Below the pieces are notes generated by a model. The model did not search any database. It saw nothing but the letters and a program-made list of their open reading frames with translations, and had not been told where the DNA came from. A stretch of DNA of 64,000 nt from ASV31 sp965229765 (GTDB taxonomy: Bacteria > Pseudomonadota > Alphaproteobacteria > Rhodobacterales > Rhodobacteraceae), in contig CBDDJT010000002.1 in NCBI GenBank assembly GCA_965229765.1, positions 310,001-374,000 of the forward strand, written 5' to 3'. Both the position numbers and the translations under genes were made by a program. Shown piece after piece: positions 33,791-43,227 of this stretch (position 1 is the stretch's first letter; the number at the start of each line of letters is the position of its first letter).

Positions 33791-34807
33791 TCAGCGGCTG
33801 CGCATTTTGGCGGCGAGTTGCGGGTCGGCCTTCTGCATCCGCAACGGCGGCAGGCCTTTCAGGATCTGTCTGATATCGTCCAAAATCATTTCGCGAATGC
33901 GGGTGTAGGAGGCGCGCAGCCCCCCGGCCAGATGCGAGGAGAAGAGAACGTTCGGCGTATCGCGCCACGCATGTCCGGCGGGCACGGGTTCTTCCGGGAA
34001 GACATCGACAGCGGCCCGAAATGCGCCGTCGCCCGCCATCGCAAGAAAGTCATCGAAATCCACGATCTCGGCGCGCGAGGCAAGGATGACGCTTGCGTCG
34101 GTCTTGATAAGGGAGAGCGTCGCCCGATCGAGAAAGCCCTCGTTGTCCGATGTAACACCGGCCAGCAGGAAGATCACGTCCGATCTGGCCAGCGCATCCG
34201 CCAGCGAAACGGGGGTTAGCCCCTCGGCGGACAGATAGCCATCCGACAACCACGGGTCATGGACCAGCAAGCGTACCCCGAAAGGACGCAGCAGAGGCGC
34301 CAGCGCGCGTCCAAGGTTGCCATAGCCGATGAGAGAGACGGTCGCACCGTAAAGGCTTTCCGCCGAACCGTTGCCGCCGATCCCGTAGGATTCCCGCCCG
34401 GCGCGGAACAGCCCGTCGGCACGGTGCAGCCCGCGCAGCAGACTGATGGACTGGCAAAGACAGAATTCGGCCACTGCAGGCGCCATGGCAGGCGCCGCGC
34501 TCAGCACATGGATGCCGCGTGCATGGCATTCGGCGTAGTCGATATTTGGCTCCCAGTTGGCCTTCACGTTCAGGATCGCGCGTAGGTTCGGGGCGCGGTC
34601 CAGCCGATCCTTCGGCATGGCGGTCTGGCCGATCAGAACGGTCATCTCGGACAGGTGTTCTTCGACCATGTCATCCGGCGCGCGGCTGCCCCAATGAGCC
34701 ACGACCCGGCCCATTCCGGCCAGCGCCTCGGCGCAGTCCGGTGTGTGGACCATCGCTTCGTTGCGCGGAAAAGGATCCATGAAGATCAGCGGTGCGTCAT
34801 TCATCAT
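33791..34807 (-). CDS. D-isomer-specific 2-hydroxyacid dehydrogenase family protein
   Basis: This 338-residue NAD(P)-dependent dehydrogenase has the Rossmann motif GYGNLGRALAP and the catalytic Arg-Glu-His set in ASRAEIVD, VFPEEPVP and FSSHLAGG. The ATG at 34807 is chosen because it overlaps the permease stop (ATGATGA); the longer frame is permease antisense. Embedded between permease and ATPase genes of a hexuronate operon, it may reduce or oxidise a 2-keto or 2-hydroxy acid from uronate breakdown, such as glyoxylate or a keto-aldonate (inference). Confidence 0.88.
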   Translation of the reverse strand: MMNDAPLIFMDPFPRNEAMVHTPDCAEALAGMGRVVAHWGSRAPDDMVEEHLSEMTVLIGQTAMPKDRLDRAPNLRAILNVKANWEPNIDYAECHARGIHVLSAAPAMAPAVAEFCLCQSISLLRGLHRADGLFRAGRESYGIGGNGSAESLYGATVSLIGYGNLGRALAPLLRPFGVRLLVHDPWLSDGYLSAEGLTPVSLADALARSDVIFLLAGVTSDNEGFLDRATLSLIKTDASVILASRAEIVDFDDFLAMAGDGAFRAAVDVFPEEPVPAGHAWRDTPNVLFSSHLAGGLRASYTRIREMILDDIRQILKGLPPLRMQKADPQLAAKMRSR

Positions 34808-35877
34808 TTCATTCCTGAAGAGGCAATGCCCGTCGTAATGAACCGTTGAAGGAACGCGAAGACGATCACCACCGGGATCAGAGTGACGACGGTCATGGCC
34901 AGAATGTAATGCCATTGGACGTCCAATTCCCCTTGGAAGGCGTTGAGCCCGACTTGCAGCGTATAGACCTCGGACCTGTTCAACACGATCAGCGGCCAGA
35001 GGAACTCATTCCAGCGCCACATGATCGAGAAGATCGCCAGCACCGCAAGGGCCGGCATTGCAAGCGGCATCACCACGCGCCAGTAGATCGCCCATTCCGA
35101 GGCCTTGTCCATCCGGGCCGCCTCGATCAGATCCTTCGGGATCGTCAGCATGTACTGGCGCAGGAGGAAAACCCCCGTGGGCGTCGCGGCACCCGGCAGG
35201 ATGACCGCCCACAGCGAATTTATCATGCCCAGATTCGTGACCACCAGATAAACCGGCACCAGGATCACGGTAATCGGTATCATCAGCGTTCCGATCACGA
35301 ACAGCATGATCGCGTTGCGCCCCCGGAATTCATAGATCGACAGTCCGTAGGCCGCCATCGAATTGATCAGCAGGGTCACGACCGTGGCCGCGAAGGTCAC
35401 GATGACTGAATTCCACAGGTAACGAATGAAGTTGAACCGTTCAAACGGGTCGGAATAATTCTCCCACGCCATCCGGAACTCGCGTACGGGTTTGCGGGTG
35501 TCGATCGGGATCTGAAGCCGTTCGCCAGGATTTCCGGGATCCACCATCTGCGCCATGATGCCGACCCGCCGGATCTGGGCCAGTTGCTGAACGCTGCCGT
35601 CCTCCATGGTCACGTCGAACAGAAGCAGCGGCTCCTCGTAGCCCTCCACCACGACAGAGATCTGACCAAGCGGCAGGAGGGTCGGCGGGAACTCCTGCAA
35701 TCCGGCCGCTGTCTTGAACGACGACAGGACCAGCCAGACCACCGGGGCGAACATCAGGAACATGCCGAAACCGAGGTAGAAATAGGTGAACACATCGGTC
35801 CAATGCAAGCGTCCGCGCCCTCGGCGAGCCGTCAGGATGGCTCCGAGCGACCGGCTGGGTTGGGCCGTATCAGCCAT
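34804..35877 (-). CDS. Sugar ABC transporter permease (MalG type) with enlarged first periplasmic loop
   Basis: This 357-residue permease has six hydrophobic segments and the EAA-loop DLIEAARMDKASEWAIYW. Between the first helix and the second, after PPTLLP, there is an insert of about 65 residues (roughly 70-135, containing VTMEDGSVQQLAQIRRVG) not present in ordinary 280-residue MalG proteins. It should face the periplasm and may contact the binding protein. It overlaps both the next and the previous gene. Confidence 0.92.
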   Translation of the reverse strand: MADTAQPSRSLGAILTARRGRGRLHWTDVFTYFYLGFGMFLMFAPVVWLVLSSFKTAAGLQEFPPTLLPLGQISVVVEGYEEPLLLFDVTMEDGSVQQLAQIRRVGIMAQMVDPGNPGERLQIPIDTRKPVREFRMAWENYSDPFERFNFIRYLWNSVIVTFAATVVTLLINSMAAYGLSIYEFRGRNAIMLFVIGTLMIPITVILVPVYLVVTNLGMINSLWAVILPGAATPTGVFLLRQYMLTIPKDLIEAARMDKASEWAIYWRVVMPLAMPALAVLAIFSIMWRWNEFLWPLIVLNRSEVYTLQVGLNAFQGELDVQWHYILAMTVVTLIPVVIVFAFLQRFITTGIASSGMK

Positions 35878-36892
35878 TGTCGCGCCTCCGGGCTGCCGCC
35901 AGCTGTGTCAGGGTCAGGACGAACAGCACCACCCCAAGCACCATCGACGCGGCCGAGGCGAGGCCGAAATTCTGCACCTGGTTGGTGAAGGCCGTATTGT
36001 AGATGTACTGCACGATGAACTGCGTCGCCGTGCCCGGTCCGCCGCCGGTCAGCACATAGACCTCGTCGAACACCTGCACGCCCTTGATCAGCGCCAGAAC
36101 GATAACAACCAGCATGTTGGGCCACAGAAGCGGCAGCGTGATGCGCCAGAAAACGCGTTCCTTGCTGGTCCCGTCCATGTCCGCCGCCTCGTAGAGATCG
36201 GGCGGGATCGCCTGAAGCCCGGCCAGCAGGATCAGCGTGTAGAACCCCATATGCGCCCAGATCGACACGAAGACAGCCCAGAACATCGCCCAGTCGGGGC
36301 TGACGAAGAACAGGATCGGATCCAGCCCGATCGAGACCAGAAAGGCGTTCAGGATGCCATCGCGCAGCAGGATCCATTTCCAGATCAGCGCGACCACCAC
36401 CGGGGACAGCAGTACCGGAAAGAAAAACACGGCCCGCCAGAATCCGCGCGCGCGGATCTCGCGATTCAACACCAGCGCGGTGATGAGCGAGAACAGCACC
36501 ATGAAGCTGACCTGAAAGAAGATGAAGACCGCGGTGTTGAAGATGCCTTTCCAGAACCGGTCCTCGCGGCACGTCACCGGGTCGATGTAGTTGTCGCAAT
36601 CGAACAGGAAACCATATTGCTCGCCACCGACAAGGGGCCGGTCGCTCATGAACAGTTCCGTGCCGCCGGTCAGGGAATAAGCGAAATTCATGAACAGCGG
36701 GATGACCACGAACATCCCGAAAAAGACCAGGTTCGGCAAAAGGAAGAACCACGGCATCCGGTGGATTCCGATGAGCCGCTGGATCGCTGATATCGGGTAG
36801 TCAAGCAGCTTGAACAGGATGCGGATGGGCCACGCCATCACGATTTGCAACTTCTCGCCGCCGGTGCCCGGCCTGGCATCCATATGGGCCAT
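35870..36892 (-). CDS. Sugar ABC transporter permease (MalF type)
   Basis: This 340-residue membrane permease has six helices, with an extra Cys-bearing periplasmic loop after the first (FLFDCDNYIDPVTCREDRF) that could form a disulfide. The EAA loop reads DLYEAADMDGTSKERVFW. It overlaps the MalG-type gene by 8 nt and follows the binding protein after 74 nt that hold an imperfect hairpin. Confidence 0.92.
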   Translation of the reverse strand: MAHMDARPGTGGEKLQIVMAWPIRILFKLLDYPISAIQRLIGIHRMPWFFLLPNLVFFGMFVVIPLFMNFAYSLTGGTELFMSDRPLVGGEQYGFLFDCDNYIDPVTCREDRFWKGIFNTAVFIFFQVSFMVLFSLITALVLNREIRARGFWRAVFFFPVLLSPVVVALIWKWILLRDGILNAFLVSIGLDPILFFVSPDWAMFWAVFVSIWAHMGFYTLILLAGLQAIPPDLYEAADMDGTSKERVFWRITLPLLWPNMLVVIVLALIKGVQVFDEVYVLTGGGPGTATQFIVQYIYNTAFTNQVQNFGLASAASMVLGVVLFVLTLTQLAAARRRDNG

Positions 36893-36915
36893 TCAAGGCT
36901 CCTGTTCTCTGGTGT

Positions 36916-36943
36916 TACCGGCCCCGCACAGCGGCGGGACCGG
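36916..36943 (-). promoter_or_regulatory. Intra-operon stem-loop between binding-protein and permease genes
   Basis: ACCGGCCCCGC pairs with GCGGGACCGGT (10 of 11 bp) around a 6-nt loop, without a U-run. It has the same location as the hairpin at 6134-6160 in the first sugar operon, supporting a shared role in limiting permease relative to binding-protein expression. Confidence 0.55.
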
Positions 36944-36966
36944 TCGCTTCGTCTTGCAAGGCTATC

Positions 36967-38235
36967 TCAGCGGTTGCTTTCGGCCAGCTGGTTGACGATG
37001 TCCTCCTCCATCCGGGCATAGGCCTCGTCGAGGGTCAGTTCGCCCACGATGGCCTCGTTGAGGCGCGAGATCAGCGCGTTGAACATCACCCGGTTGTTGG
37101 GGTAGCCCTGAAGCTGGAAAGCCACCGGCGAGATGCCGGGAACCGCTGCGGCGAATGTTTCCAGTGCATGGGCCGCACGCGGGTCGTCGGTGTCGAACTC
37201 AATCCCGCCTTCGGCGAGGCCGAGATGGCCGGGGATGAAAAGGGTCCGGCCGTAGAACTCCGCCAGCACCTCTTCCTGCGCTAGGTAGTCCATCAGCATG
37301 CCGACCTCTTCAGGGTGCTCAGTATCACCGATCGCAACCAGCGCCGCGCCGCCGGGCATCCCGGTGCAGGCCGCCGCGCCGCAGGGTGCCGGCACCGCCC
37401 ACCAGTCGAACGCATCGCCGATCGTGTCCGCGAATTGCGGTATCTGCCAGGAGCCGGACATGTACATGACCACGTTGGCGTTGGCGAAGTCCTCGTTCGC
37501 GCCAAGATAGGTCGAGCCCGAAACGGACCCCCAGAGCTCCAGCGACATGGTGCCGTCCTGATGCCAGTCATAGAGCATCTGCGCCATCTGCTGCAGGCCG
37601 TCGTCGACCAGTGCCGGGTTGCCCTCTTCGTCGAACATCGCCGCACCCTGCGAGATGGCCGGACCGGAGACCCGGTGCCCCGAACGGTCCCACGCCATCG
37701 GGATCGGAATGTCGAGCGCACTGGCCACTTCGTTCGCGGCAGCCGCCCAGTCTTCCCAAGTCGCGCCGTCGCCCGGCAGGGCGACCCCGGCCTGTTCGAA
37801 CAGTGTCCGGTTGACGTAGGGCCCCGTCACGGTCAGCTGCGTCATGAGGCCGTTGATGGAATCGCCATCGGGGTCCAGCCAGTCAAGGAACGGGCCGAAA
37901 TTGGTTTCCCAATACCCGGGGTCCTGGATGTAGGGGCGCAGGTCGAGGTAGTGTTCGGACAGACCGCCAAGGTCGGTCACACGGGCCAGATCGGGGCCAT
38001 TGCCCGCCGCCAGCTGTATCGGCAGCGATTCCAGAACCGCCTGGTAGGGCACGACGTCGAGCGTGACAGTGATATCGGGATGGGTTGCCTCGAACCGGTC
38101 GAGGATCGACTGCATCACCTCGCCTTCAATGCCGTCGTTGTACCACATCATGCGCAGTTCGGTCTGGGCCGCAGACGAACCCGCAGCAAGCGCGAAGAGC
38201 GAACTTGCCGCAAGTAATTTCATAGTCGTCTTCAT
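36967..38235 (-). CDS. Sugar ABC transporter substrate-binding protein
   Basis: This 422-residue family-1 extracellular binding protein has a signal peptide (MKTTMKLLAASSLFALAAGSSAAQ) and the mature start TELRMMWYNDGIEGEVMQSILDRFE. A Cys pair, APCGAAACTG, is visible. The ribosome site GGGAGG precedes the ATG. It lies 61 nt after uxuA in the hexuronate operon, so a hexuronic acid or uronate-containing oligosaccharide is the likely ligand (inference from context only). Confidence 0.92.
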   Translation of the reverse strand: MKTTMKLLAASSLFALAAGSSAAQTELRMMWYNDGIEGEVMQSILDRFEATHPDITVTLDVVPYQAVLESLPIQLAAGNGPDLARVTDLGGLSEHYLDLRPYIQDPGYWETNFGPFLDWLDPDGDSINGLMTQLTVTGPYVNRTLFEQAGVALPGDGATWEDWAAAANEVASALDIPIPMAWDRSGHRVSGPAISQGAAMFDEEGNPALVDDGLQQMAQMLYDWHQDGTMSLELWGSVSGSTYLGANEDFANANVVMYMSGSWQIPQFADTIGDAFDWWAVPAPCGAAACTGMPGGAALVAIGDTEHPEEVGMLMDYLAQEEVLAEFYGRTLFIPGHLGLAEGGIEFDTDDPRAAHALETFAAAVPGISPVAFQLQGYPNNRVMFNALISRLNEAIVGELTLDEAYARMEEDIVNQLAESNR

Positions 38236-38296
38236 AGTATCCTCCCTAGGATGGTTGATTAGCTCTTACTTGGCACGCTCGACATTATGCCGTTCG

Positions 38297-39493
38297 TCAT
38301 GCCGCCCCCCGTCTCAGGGCGGCCATCACGCCGCGGAGTTCCGCCATGCCCTTCAGCCGCCCAACGGCGGGGTAGCCCGGCTGTGCGCCTGACCCGATAT
38401 CGGTCAGAATGTGATGACCATGATCGGGCCGCATCGGGATTTCCGCATCGGCACGGTCAGCGTCGCGGCGGCGCGCCTCTTCCTCCAGAATGGCCTCGAC
38501 CACGCCGACCATGTCGACATCGCCGACCAGATGTTCCGACTCGATGAAGCTGCAGGGCGTTCCGGACGTTTCCCGGATAACGTTGCGCAGGTGCACGAAA
38601 TGGATTCGAGGGGCGAGTGCGCGCGCCATGGCAACGCAGTCATTGTCCGGCCGCGCGCCAAAGGATCCCGTGCAGAACGTGACCCCGAAGGCCGTGCTGT
38701 CAACGTCTCGGAGTATTGTCTGGTAATCCTGTAGCGTCGACATGGTGCGCGGCAGTCCGAGCAGCGAGAACGGCGGGTCGTCGGGATGGCAGCACAGGCG
38801 CAGTCCCAGCTGTTCGGCAAGCGGCACGACCTCGCTCAGGAAATCGACGTGGGTCTGGCGCAGCACCTCGAACGACAGGGACGCATAGCCATCCAGCGCG
38901 GCACGTACATCGTCCAGCGACCAGCTTTCGGCGGCACCAGGAAGACCCGAAAGAACCGCCTGGCTCAGTGCGGATTTCGCGCAATCGTCCATCTCGGCAA
39001 TGGCAATTCCGGCGGCGGCCACGATCTCGGGCGGGTAATCGGCGCTCGCATTCGGGCGGGCCAGGATGTGCAGGTCGAATGCGGCGAAGGACACCAGATC
39101 GAACCGCATCGCAGTGCCGCCCCCGGGCAGCAGCGCGCGCAGATCCGTCCGGGTCCAGTCGAGCACGGGCATGAAATTATAGCAGATCGTCTTGACCCCC
39201 GAGGCTGCCAGCGCCTCCATCGAGGCCCGATAGGCCGCGACGTGGGCGCCCCAATCTGCGGATCGGGTCTTGATGGCTTCGGACACCGGCAGGCTTTCAA
39301 CCACATCCCAGGTCAGGGTGCCGCTGGACGCCGTGGCGATTTCCGAGTGGCGCCGGGCAATGTCGGACGGTGTCCAAGGCATGCCAGGGGGGATGTGGTG
39401 CAAGGCGGTCACGACACCTTCGGCACCGGCCTGACGCGCATCGGCAAGCGTCACCCGGTCATCGGGTCCGAACCAGCGCCAAGTTCGCCACAT
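38297..39493 (-). CDS. uxuA: Mannonate dehydratase UxuA
   Basis: This 398-residue enzyme dehydrates D-mannonate to 2-keto-3-deoxygluconate, the step after UxaC and UxuB. Family blocks are MWRTWRWFGPDDRVTLADARQAG, GVVTALHHIPPG, TICYNFMPVLDWTRTDL, LRLCCHPDDPPF, FCTGSFGARPDND and FVHLRNV, including the metal-binding His and Cys residues. The ribosome site AAGGGGGG precedes the ATG. A GntR-type palindrome lies 22-40 bp upstream, so this gene and the transporter have their own promoter. Confidence 0.96.
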   Translation of the reverse strand: MWRTWRWFGPDDRVTLADARQAGAEGVVTALHHIPPGMPWTPSDIARRHSEIATASSGTLTWDVVESLPVSEAIKTRSADWGAHVAAYRASMEALAASGVKTICYNFMPVLDWTRTDLRALLPGGGTAMRFDLVSFAAFDLHILARPNASADYPPEIVAAAGIAIAEMDDCAKSALSQAVLSGLPGAAESWSLDDVRAALDGYASLSFEVLRQTHVDFLSEVVPLAEQLGLRLCCHPDDPPFSLLGLPRTMSTLQDYQTILRDVDSTAFGVTFCTGSFGARPDNDCVAMARALAPRIHFVHLRNVIRETSGTPCSFIESEHLVGDVDMVGVVEAILEEEARRRDADRADAEIPMRPDHGHHILTDIGSGAQPGYPAVGRLKGMAELRGVMAALRRGAA

Positions 39494-39515
39494 CTATAGC
39501 CCCCCTTCGGCAGTC

Positions 39516-39533
39516 ATACCGGTATACTAGTAT
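39516..39533. promoter_or_regulatory. GntR-type operator upstream of uxuA (two overlapping palindromes)
   Basis: The perfect palindrome ATACCGGTAT (39516-39525) overlaps a second one, ATACTAGTAT (39524-39533). The first is identical to the site in front of the gntR gene (43994-44003). Repression by that GntR protein is inferred. Confidence 0.75.
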
Positions 39534-39624
39534 GATCGTTACGAACGAAGCAATTGCTTTTTTGCGGCACGTGGCGTGCCGGCCCAAGCAATCCTGCATC
39601 ATCTTCGGCGACCAAGCCCCGTCA

Positions 39625-40555
39625 TCAGCCCGCAGTTGCGCCGGGCCATACCTCGGCCCGGCAGGGAATCGCTGCGATCGCACCCAACCCGCTGACCGTG
39701 GCTGCAGCGACCTTCCCCGCGAGGCCGCCCGCCGCATCGATGTCTCCGGTCTTCGGGAAATGCACCGGAAACGCATCGGCAAAGCTGTCTCCCGCGCCGG
39801 TCGCATCGACGGGTATCGGCTGGGGCCGGCGAGAGTGTGCCCCGCCTGTCGGGGGTGGCGATGGTGGCCCCCGTGGCCCTTCTTTTCAACGCCACGATCC
39901 GCGCCCCATGGCCAAGGCAAGGGTCCAGGATAGCATCAAGATCAGCCGGACCGGTCAGCTGTTCGGCCTCGTCGTCCGAGGGAAAGACGATATCGGCCAG
40001 CGGCCCGATCGCCTCGGCCGCTGCGCGGGCCAGTTCCAGCGACCACAGCTTGAGCCGCAGTTTTGTGTCGAAGGAAACCAGCGTGCCCGATGCGCGCGCC
40101 AGTTCCGCCCCGCGTTTCACCGCCTCGCGCAGTGTCGGGCCTATCGCCTGCGAGAGGCCAGATACGGGCAGAACCTGCGCGCCGGCGATCGCATCCTGCG
40201 GCACATCCTACGCGCTGTAGAAGCTGGCTGCCGAGCCTCTGCGCGCATAGCTGAAATGCCGACCCGAGGCATGAGGCTGCAAAAGACAGGCGCCCGTGGG
40301 ATGTCCGGGCCGGGCGATCACGTGGGTGTGCGATACCCCTTCCCGCAGGCACAGATCGCGCCATGCCGCGCCGAAGGGGTCGTCGCCGACGGCAAAGACA
40401 TTACCCACCCGCGCCCCGTGCCGCGCGGCCGCAATGGCCGCGTTGGAGGTATCGCTGCCGAAGCTCTGTTCATAAAGCACCCGATCGCCGCCATCGGGCG
40501 GGCGCATGAACTCGACCAAGGCCTTGCCGAGGTAAAGGACTCGGGGGCGGCTCAT
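39625..40555 (-). pseudogene. kdgK: 2-dehydro-3-deoxygluconokinase KdgK, broken by stop and frameshift
   Basis: The frame starts at ATG 40555 (MSRPRVLYLGKALVEFMRPP), overlapping the uxuB stop, and has the PfkB sugar-kinase pattern (SFGSDTSNAAIAAARHGARVG). An in-frame TAG occurs at 40208-40210 after SFYSA. The frame then continues (…LREAVKRGAELA…VFPSDDEAEQLTG) to about 39813, where a one-base shift is needed to reach the catalytic PVDATGAGDSFADAF and the end at 39625. Both lesions precede the catalytic aspartate, so the kinase cannot be made as one chain. Full KdgK is about 305 residues, matching the restored length. Confidence 0.9.
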
Positions 40556-41841
40556 CGCGTCGCCTGCCGCATCAGGTCCACGTCCCTGGCCAGAGCATCC
40601 AGCCAGTCGACGGATACATCGCAGAGGCCGATCAACCCCGCTAGGTCCGCGCAGCGTGTCGGCGTATCGCTGTTGGTCTCCAGGATCTCGGCTATCCGCC
40701 CGGCATTCGGGTCGCGCAGCGCCTGCCCCAGCTCGTGCGATTGCTCGACGTAAGCCACCCAAGCCGCGATGGTCCTGCGTGTCTGCGCTACAGCACCGTC
40801 CGCCAAGATCAGCGGCACCAGCCGCTCGCGCAGTTTCAGGCTTCCATCACATGCGATCTGCGCCAGTTCATGACGCATGCCCGCCATCGCGAAACGATCC
40901 GCCAAGGCGGCCCTGTAGGCTGGCGTCGTCGCCAGTACCGCCTCCGGCAGGGTCGCCTGCGCTGCGTCCCACAGACGTTCCAGCCCTTCGCGCAAGGCGG
41001 GATCAGCCATGGCCTCGTGCACATACCTGTGCCCCGCCAGAAGCCCTGCATAGGCCAGGTAGGAATGGCTCGCATTCAACAGCCGGAGCTTGCGCATCTC
41101 ATACGGCGCGACATCGGGCACGATCTCGACGCCGGCGGTTTCCCAGGCGGGGAACAGGCCTGCAAAGGAGTCCTCGATGATCCATTCCGAAAACGCCTCG
41201 GTCAGGACCGGGGCGGCGTCGGCCAGCGCGGTCACGCCTTCGATCTCTGCCCGGATCGCCTCGGTCGTCGCGGGGGTGATCCGGTCGACCATGGTGTCGG
41301 GATAGCGGATATCGACCGTCAGGGTCAGCCCGGCGGCTCTGGCGAAATCCTCCACCGCCCCGCGCAGCTTGCGCCCGTTACCCGAGATGTTGTCGCAGCT
41401 GATCACGGTGACTGGCGCGGTGCGCCGGGCCAGCCCATGCAACAGCATCCCCAAGGCGCTGCGAGGCTCCTCGCTCAGGTCGGCCACAATTGCGGGGTTG
41501 TCCAGATCCAGCCGCCCCGCCGGACCAAGGCAATAGCCCTTCTCGGTCACAGTCAGGGTCACGATCTGTACTTCGGACTCGGCGATGGCGGCAATCACCG
41601 CCTTCGGATCGTCGCGCGCCAGCAGAAGCCGGTCATGGATCGCGATACGCTCGACCGTCAGCCCCTGCGGCCCACGAATGCCCAGATGATAGGCCCCGCC
41701 CTGCGCGCGCAGCGTCTCGAAAAGCGCCGCGTTGCTCATGATCACGCCGGTGAGGCGCCAACCGCCGCCGGCATGGGCGGTGTACCACGCTTGATGCGCG
41801 CGGTGGAAATTGCCAAGACCGAGATGAAGGATTCGGGTCAA
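40552..41841 (-). CDS. uxuB: Fructuronate reductase UxuB (mannitol dehydrogenase family)
   Basis: This 429-residue NAD-dependent reductase converts D-fructuronate to D-mannonate. It has the N-terminal Rossmann start ILHLGLGNFHRAHQAWY and the polyol-dehydrogenase signature KLRLLNASHSYLAYAG with catalytic Lys and His. The start codon is TTG at 41841, 3 nt after the uxaC stop; no better ATG is in frame. It overlaps kdgK by 4 nt. Other family members act on tagaturonate, mannitol or arabinitol, but uxaC and uxuA as neighbours support fructuronate. Confidence 0.92.
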   Translation of the reverse strand: MTRILHLGLGNFHRAHQAWYTAHAGGGWRLTGVIMSNAALFETLRAQGGAYHLGIRGPQGLTVERIAIHDRLLLARDDPKAVIAAIAESEVQIVTLTVTEKGYCLGPAGRLDLDNPAIVADLSEEPRSALGMLLHGLARRTAPVTVISCDNISGNGRKLRGAVEDFARAAGLTLTVDIRYPDTMVDRITPATTEAIRAEIEGVTALADAAPVLTEAFSEWIIEDSFAGLFPAWETAGVEIVPDVAPYEMRKLRLLNASHSYLAYAGLLAGHRYVHEAMADPALREGLERLWDAAQATLPEAVLATTPAYRAALADRFAMAGMRHELAQIACDGSLKLRERLVPLILADGAVAQTRRTIAAWVAYVEQSHELGQALRDPNAGRIAEILETNSDTPTRCADLAGLIGLCDVSVDWLDALARDVDLMRQATR

Positions 41842-41844
41842 GTG

Positions 41845-43224
41845 TCAGGTTTCCGTCAATCGATAGGTTTCCAGGGCCAGATCGCGGGCCAGCCAAGGCG
41901 CCAGCTGCGCGGCATCAACCCGGGCCAGAACGCCGCGATCCACCTGATCGGCCAGATGCAGGGCCACTGCGCGGCGCCACGTATCGTGGCGGGCCGGGAT
42001 TGACAGGAACGCACGGGTGTCGTCGTTGAAGCCGGCAAGGTTGCGGTAGCCGGCCGTCTCCACCACCCGGTCGAAATAGCGGCGCATTCCATTTAGGCTG
42101 TCGTGGAACCACCAAGGTGGGCCGATGCGAAGGCAGGGCCAGTGCCCGGCCATCGGGGCCAGTTCGCGCGCATAGGTGGTCTCGTCCAGGGTGAACAGGA
42201 CAAGGCGCAGGCGCGGGTCGTTGCCGACTCGGTTCAGCAGGTCGGCCATTCCCCCAACCCAGTCGATCGCCGCGGGAATGTCGGCCCCCATGTCGGGGCC
42301 GTGGCTCGCATGAAGCGGGGCATTCGTGTTGCGCCGGCTGCCGGCATGGATCTGCATCACCATACCGTCCTCGGCGGCCATCTGCGCCATCTCGACCAGC
42401 ATGTGCCCATAGTAGGCCTGTGCCTCGTCCGGACCCAGGGTACCTGTCACCGCACGCGCGTGCAGTGCCTCGATCCGGTCGCGGTCCAACCAACGGGTGG
42501 CAAGCCGGGGCACATCGTGATCGGTGGCGGTGGCCCCGGCCGCACGGAACGCCGCACGCCGGTCGCGCAGCGCCTGAAGGAAATCGCCGTAACGCGCCAC
42601 GTCACCTACGGCCATCCGGGCCAGCCGGTCGAGCGCCGCAGGATGGTCCGGGCGCAGGGGGTTCAGCACGTCATCGGGGCGGAAGGTCGGCAGGATCCGA
42701 CCCGGCCAGTCCGACCCCGCGATCGCGGCGTGATAGGTCAGCGGATCGGTGGCGGCATCGGTGGTTGCCAGCACTTCGATCCCAAACCGGTCGAACAGGG
42801 CCCGCGGCCGGAACGCGGGCGTGGCTAGTTTCGCGGCGATTTCGTCATAGACCGTGTCCGCACTTTGCGGCGACAGCGCCGTTTCCACACCGAGGGTCCG
42901 CGTGAGGGTGAATTCCAGCCACTGCCGGCTCGGCGTGCGCAGAAACGCATCCCAATGCCGCACAAACAACCGGAACACCGCCCGCGGGTCACGCCCTTCG
43001 CCGCCTGGCCCGATGCCCAGATCCGCCAGCGCAACGCCCTGCGAATAGAGCATCCGGAACACGTAGTGATCGGGTTGGATCAACAACGCGGCTGGATTTG
43101 GGAACGGGCCGTTCTCAGCCCACCAGCGCGGGTCGCAATGGCCGTGCGGCGAAACGATTGGCAGCCTTTCAACGCTTTCGAAAAGCGCCTGCGCCATCGG
43201 GGACAGGATCGGGCCCGGTGCCAT
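41845..43224 (-). CDS. uxaC: Glucuronate (uronate) isomerase UxaC
   Basis: This 459-residue amidohydrolase-superfamily isomerase catalyses D-glucuronate to D-fructuronate (or galacturonate to tagaturonate). Family blocks are LPIVSPHGHCDPRWWAEN near the N-terminus (metal-binding HGH), VLATTDAATDPLTYH, MVMQIHAGSRRNTN and WWFHDSLNGMRRYFDRVVE. It starts 3 nt after the gntR stop. The length is normal. Confidence 0.96.
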   Translation of the reverse strand: MAPGPILSPMAQALFESVERLPIVSPHGHCDPRWWAENGPFPNPAALLIQPDHYVFRMLYSQGVALADLGIGPGGEGRDPRAVFRLFVRHWDAFLRTPSRQWLEFTLTRTLGVETALSPQSADTVYDEIAAKLATPAFRPRALFDRFGIEVLATTDAATDPLTYHAAIAGSDWPGRILPTFRPDDVLNPLRPDHPAALDRLARMAVGDVARYGDFLQALRDRRAAFRAAGATATDHDVPRLATRWLDRDRIEALHARAVTGTLGPDEAQAYYGHMLVEMAQMAAEDGMVMQIHAGSRRNTNAPLHASHGPDMGADIPAAIDWVGGMADLLNRVGNDPRLRLVLFTLDETTYARELAPMAGHWPCLRIGPPWWFHDSLNGMRRYFDRVVETAGYRNLAGFNDDTRAFLSIPARHDTWRRAVALHLADQVDRGVLARVDAAQLAPWLARDLALETYRLTET

Positions 43225-43227
43225 GGC

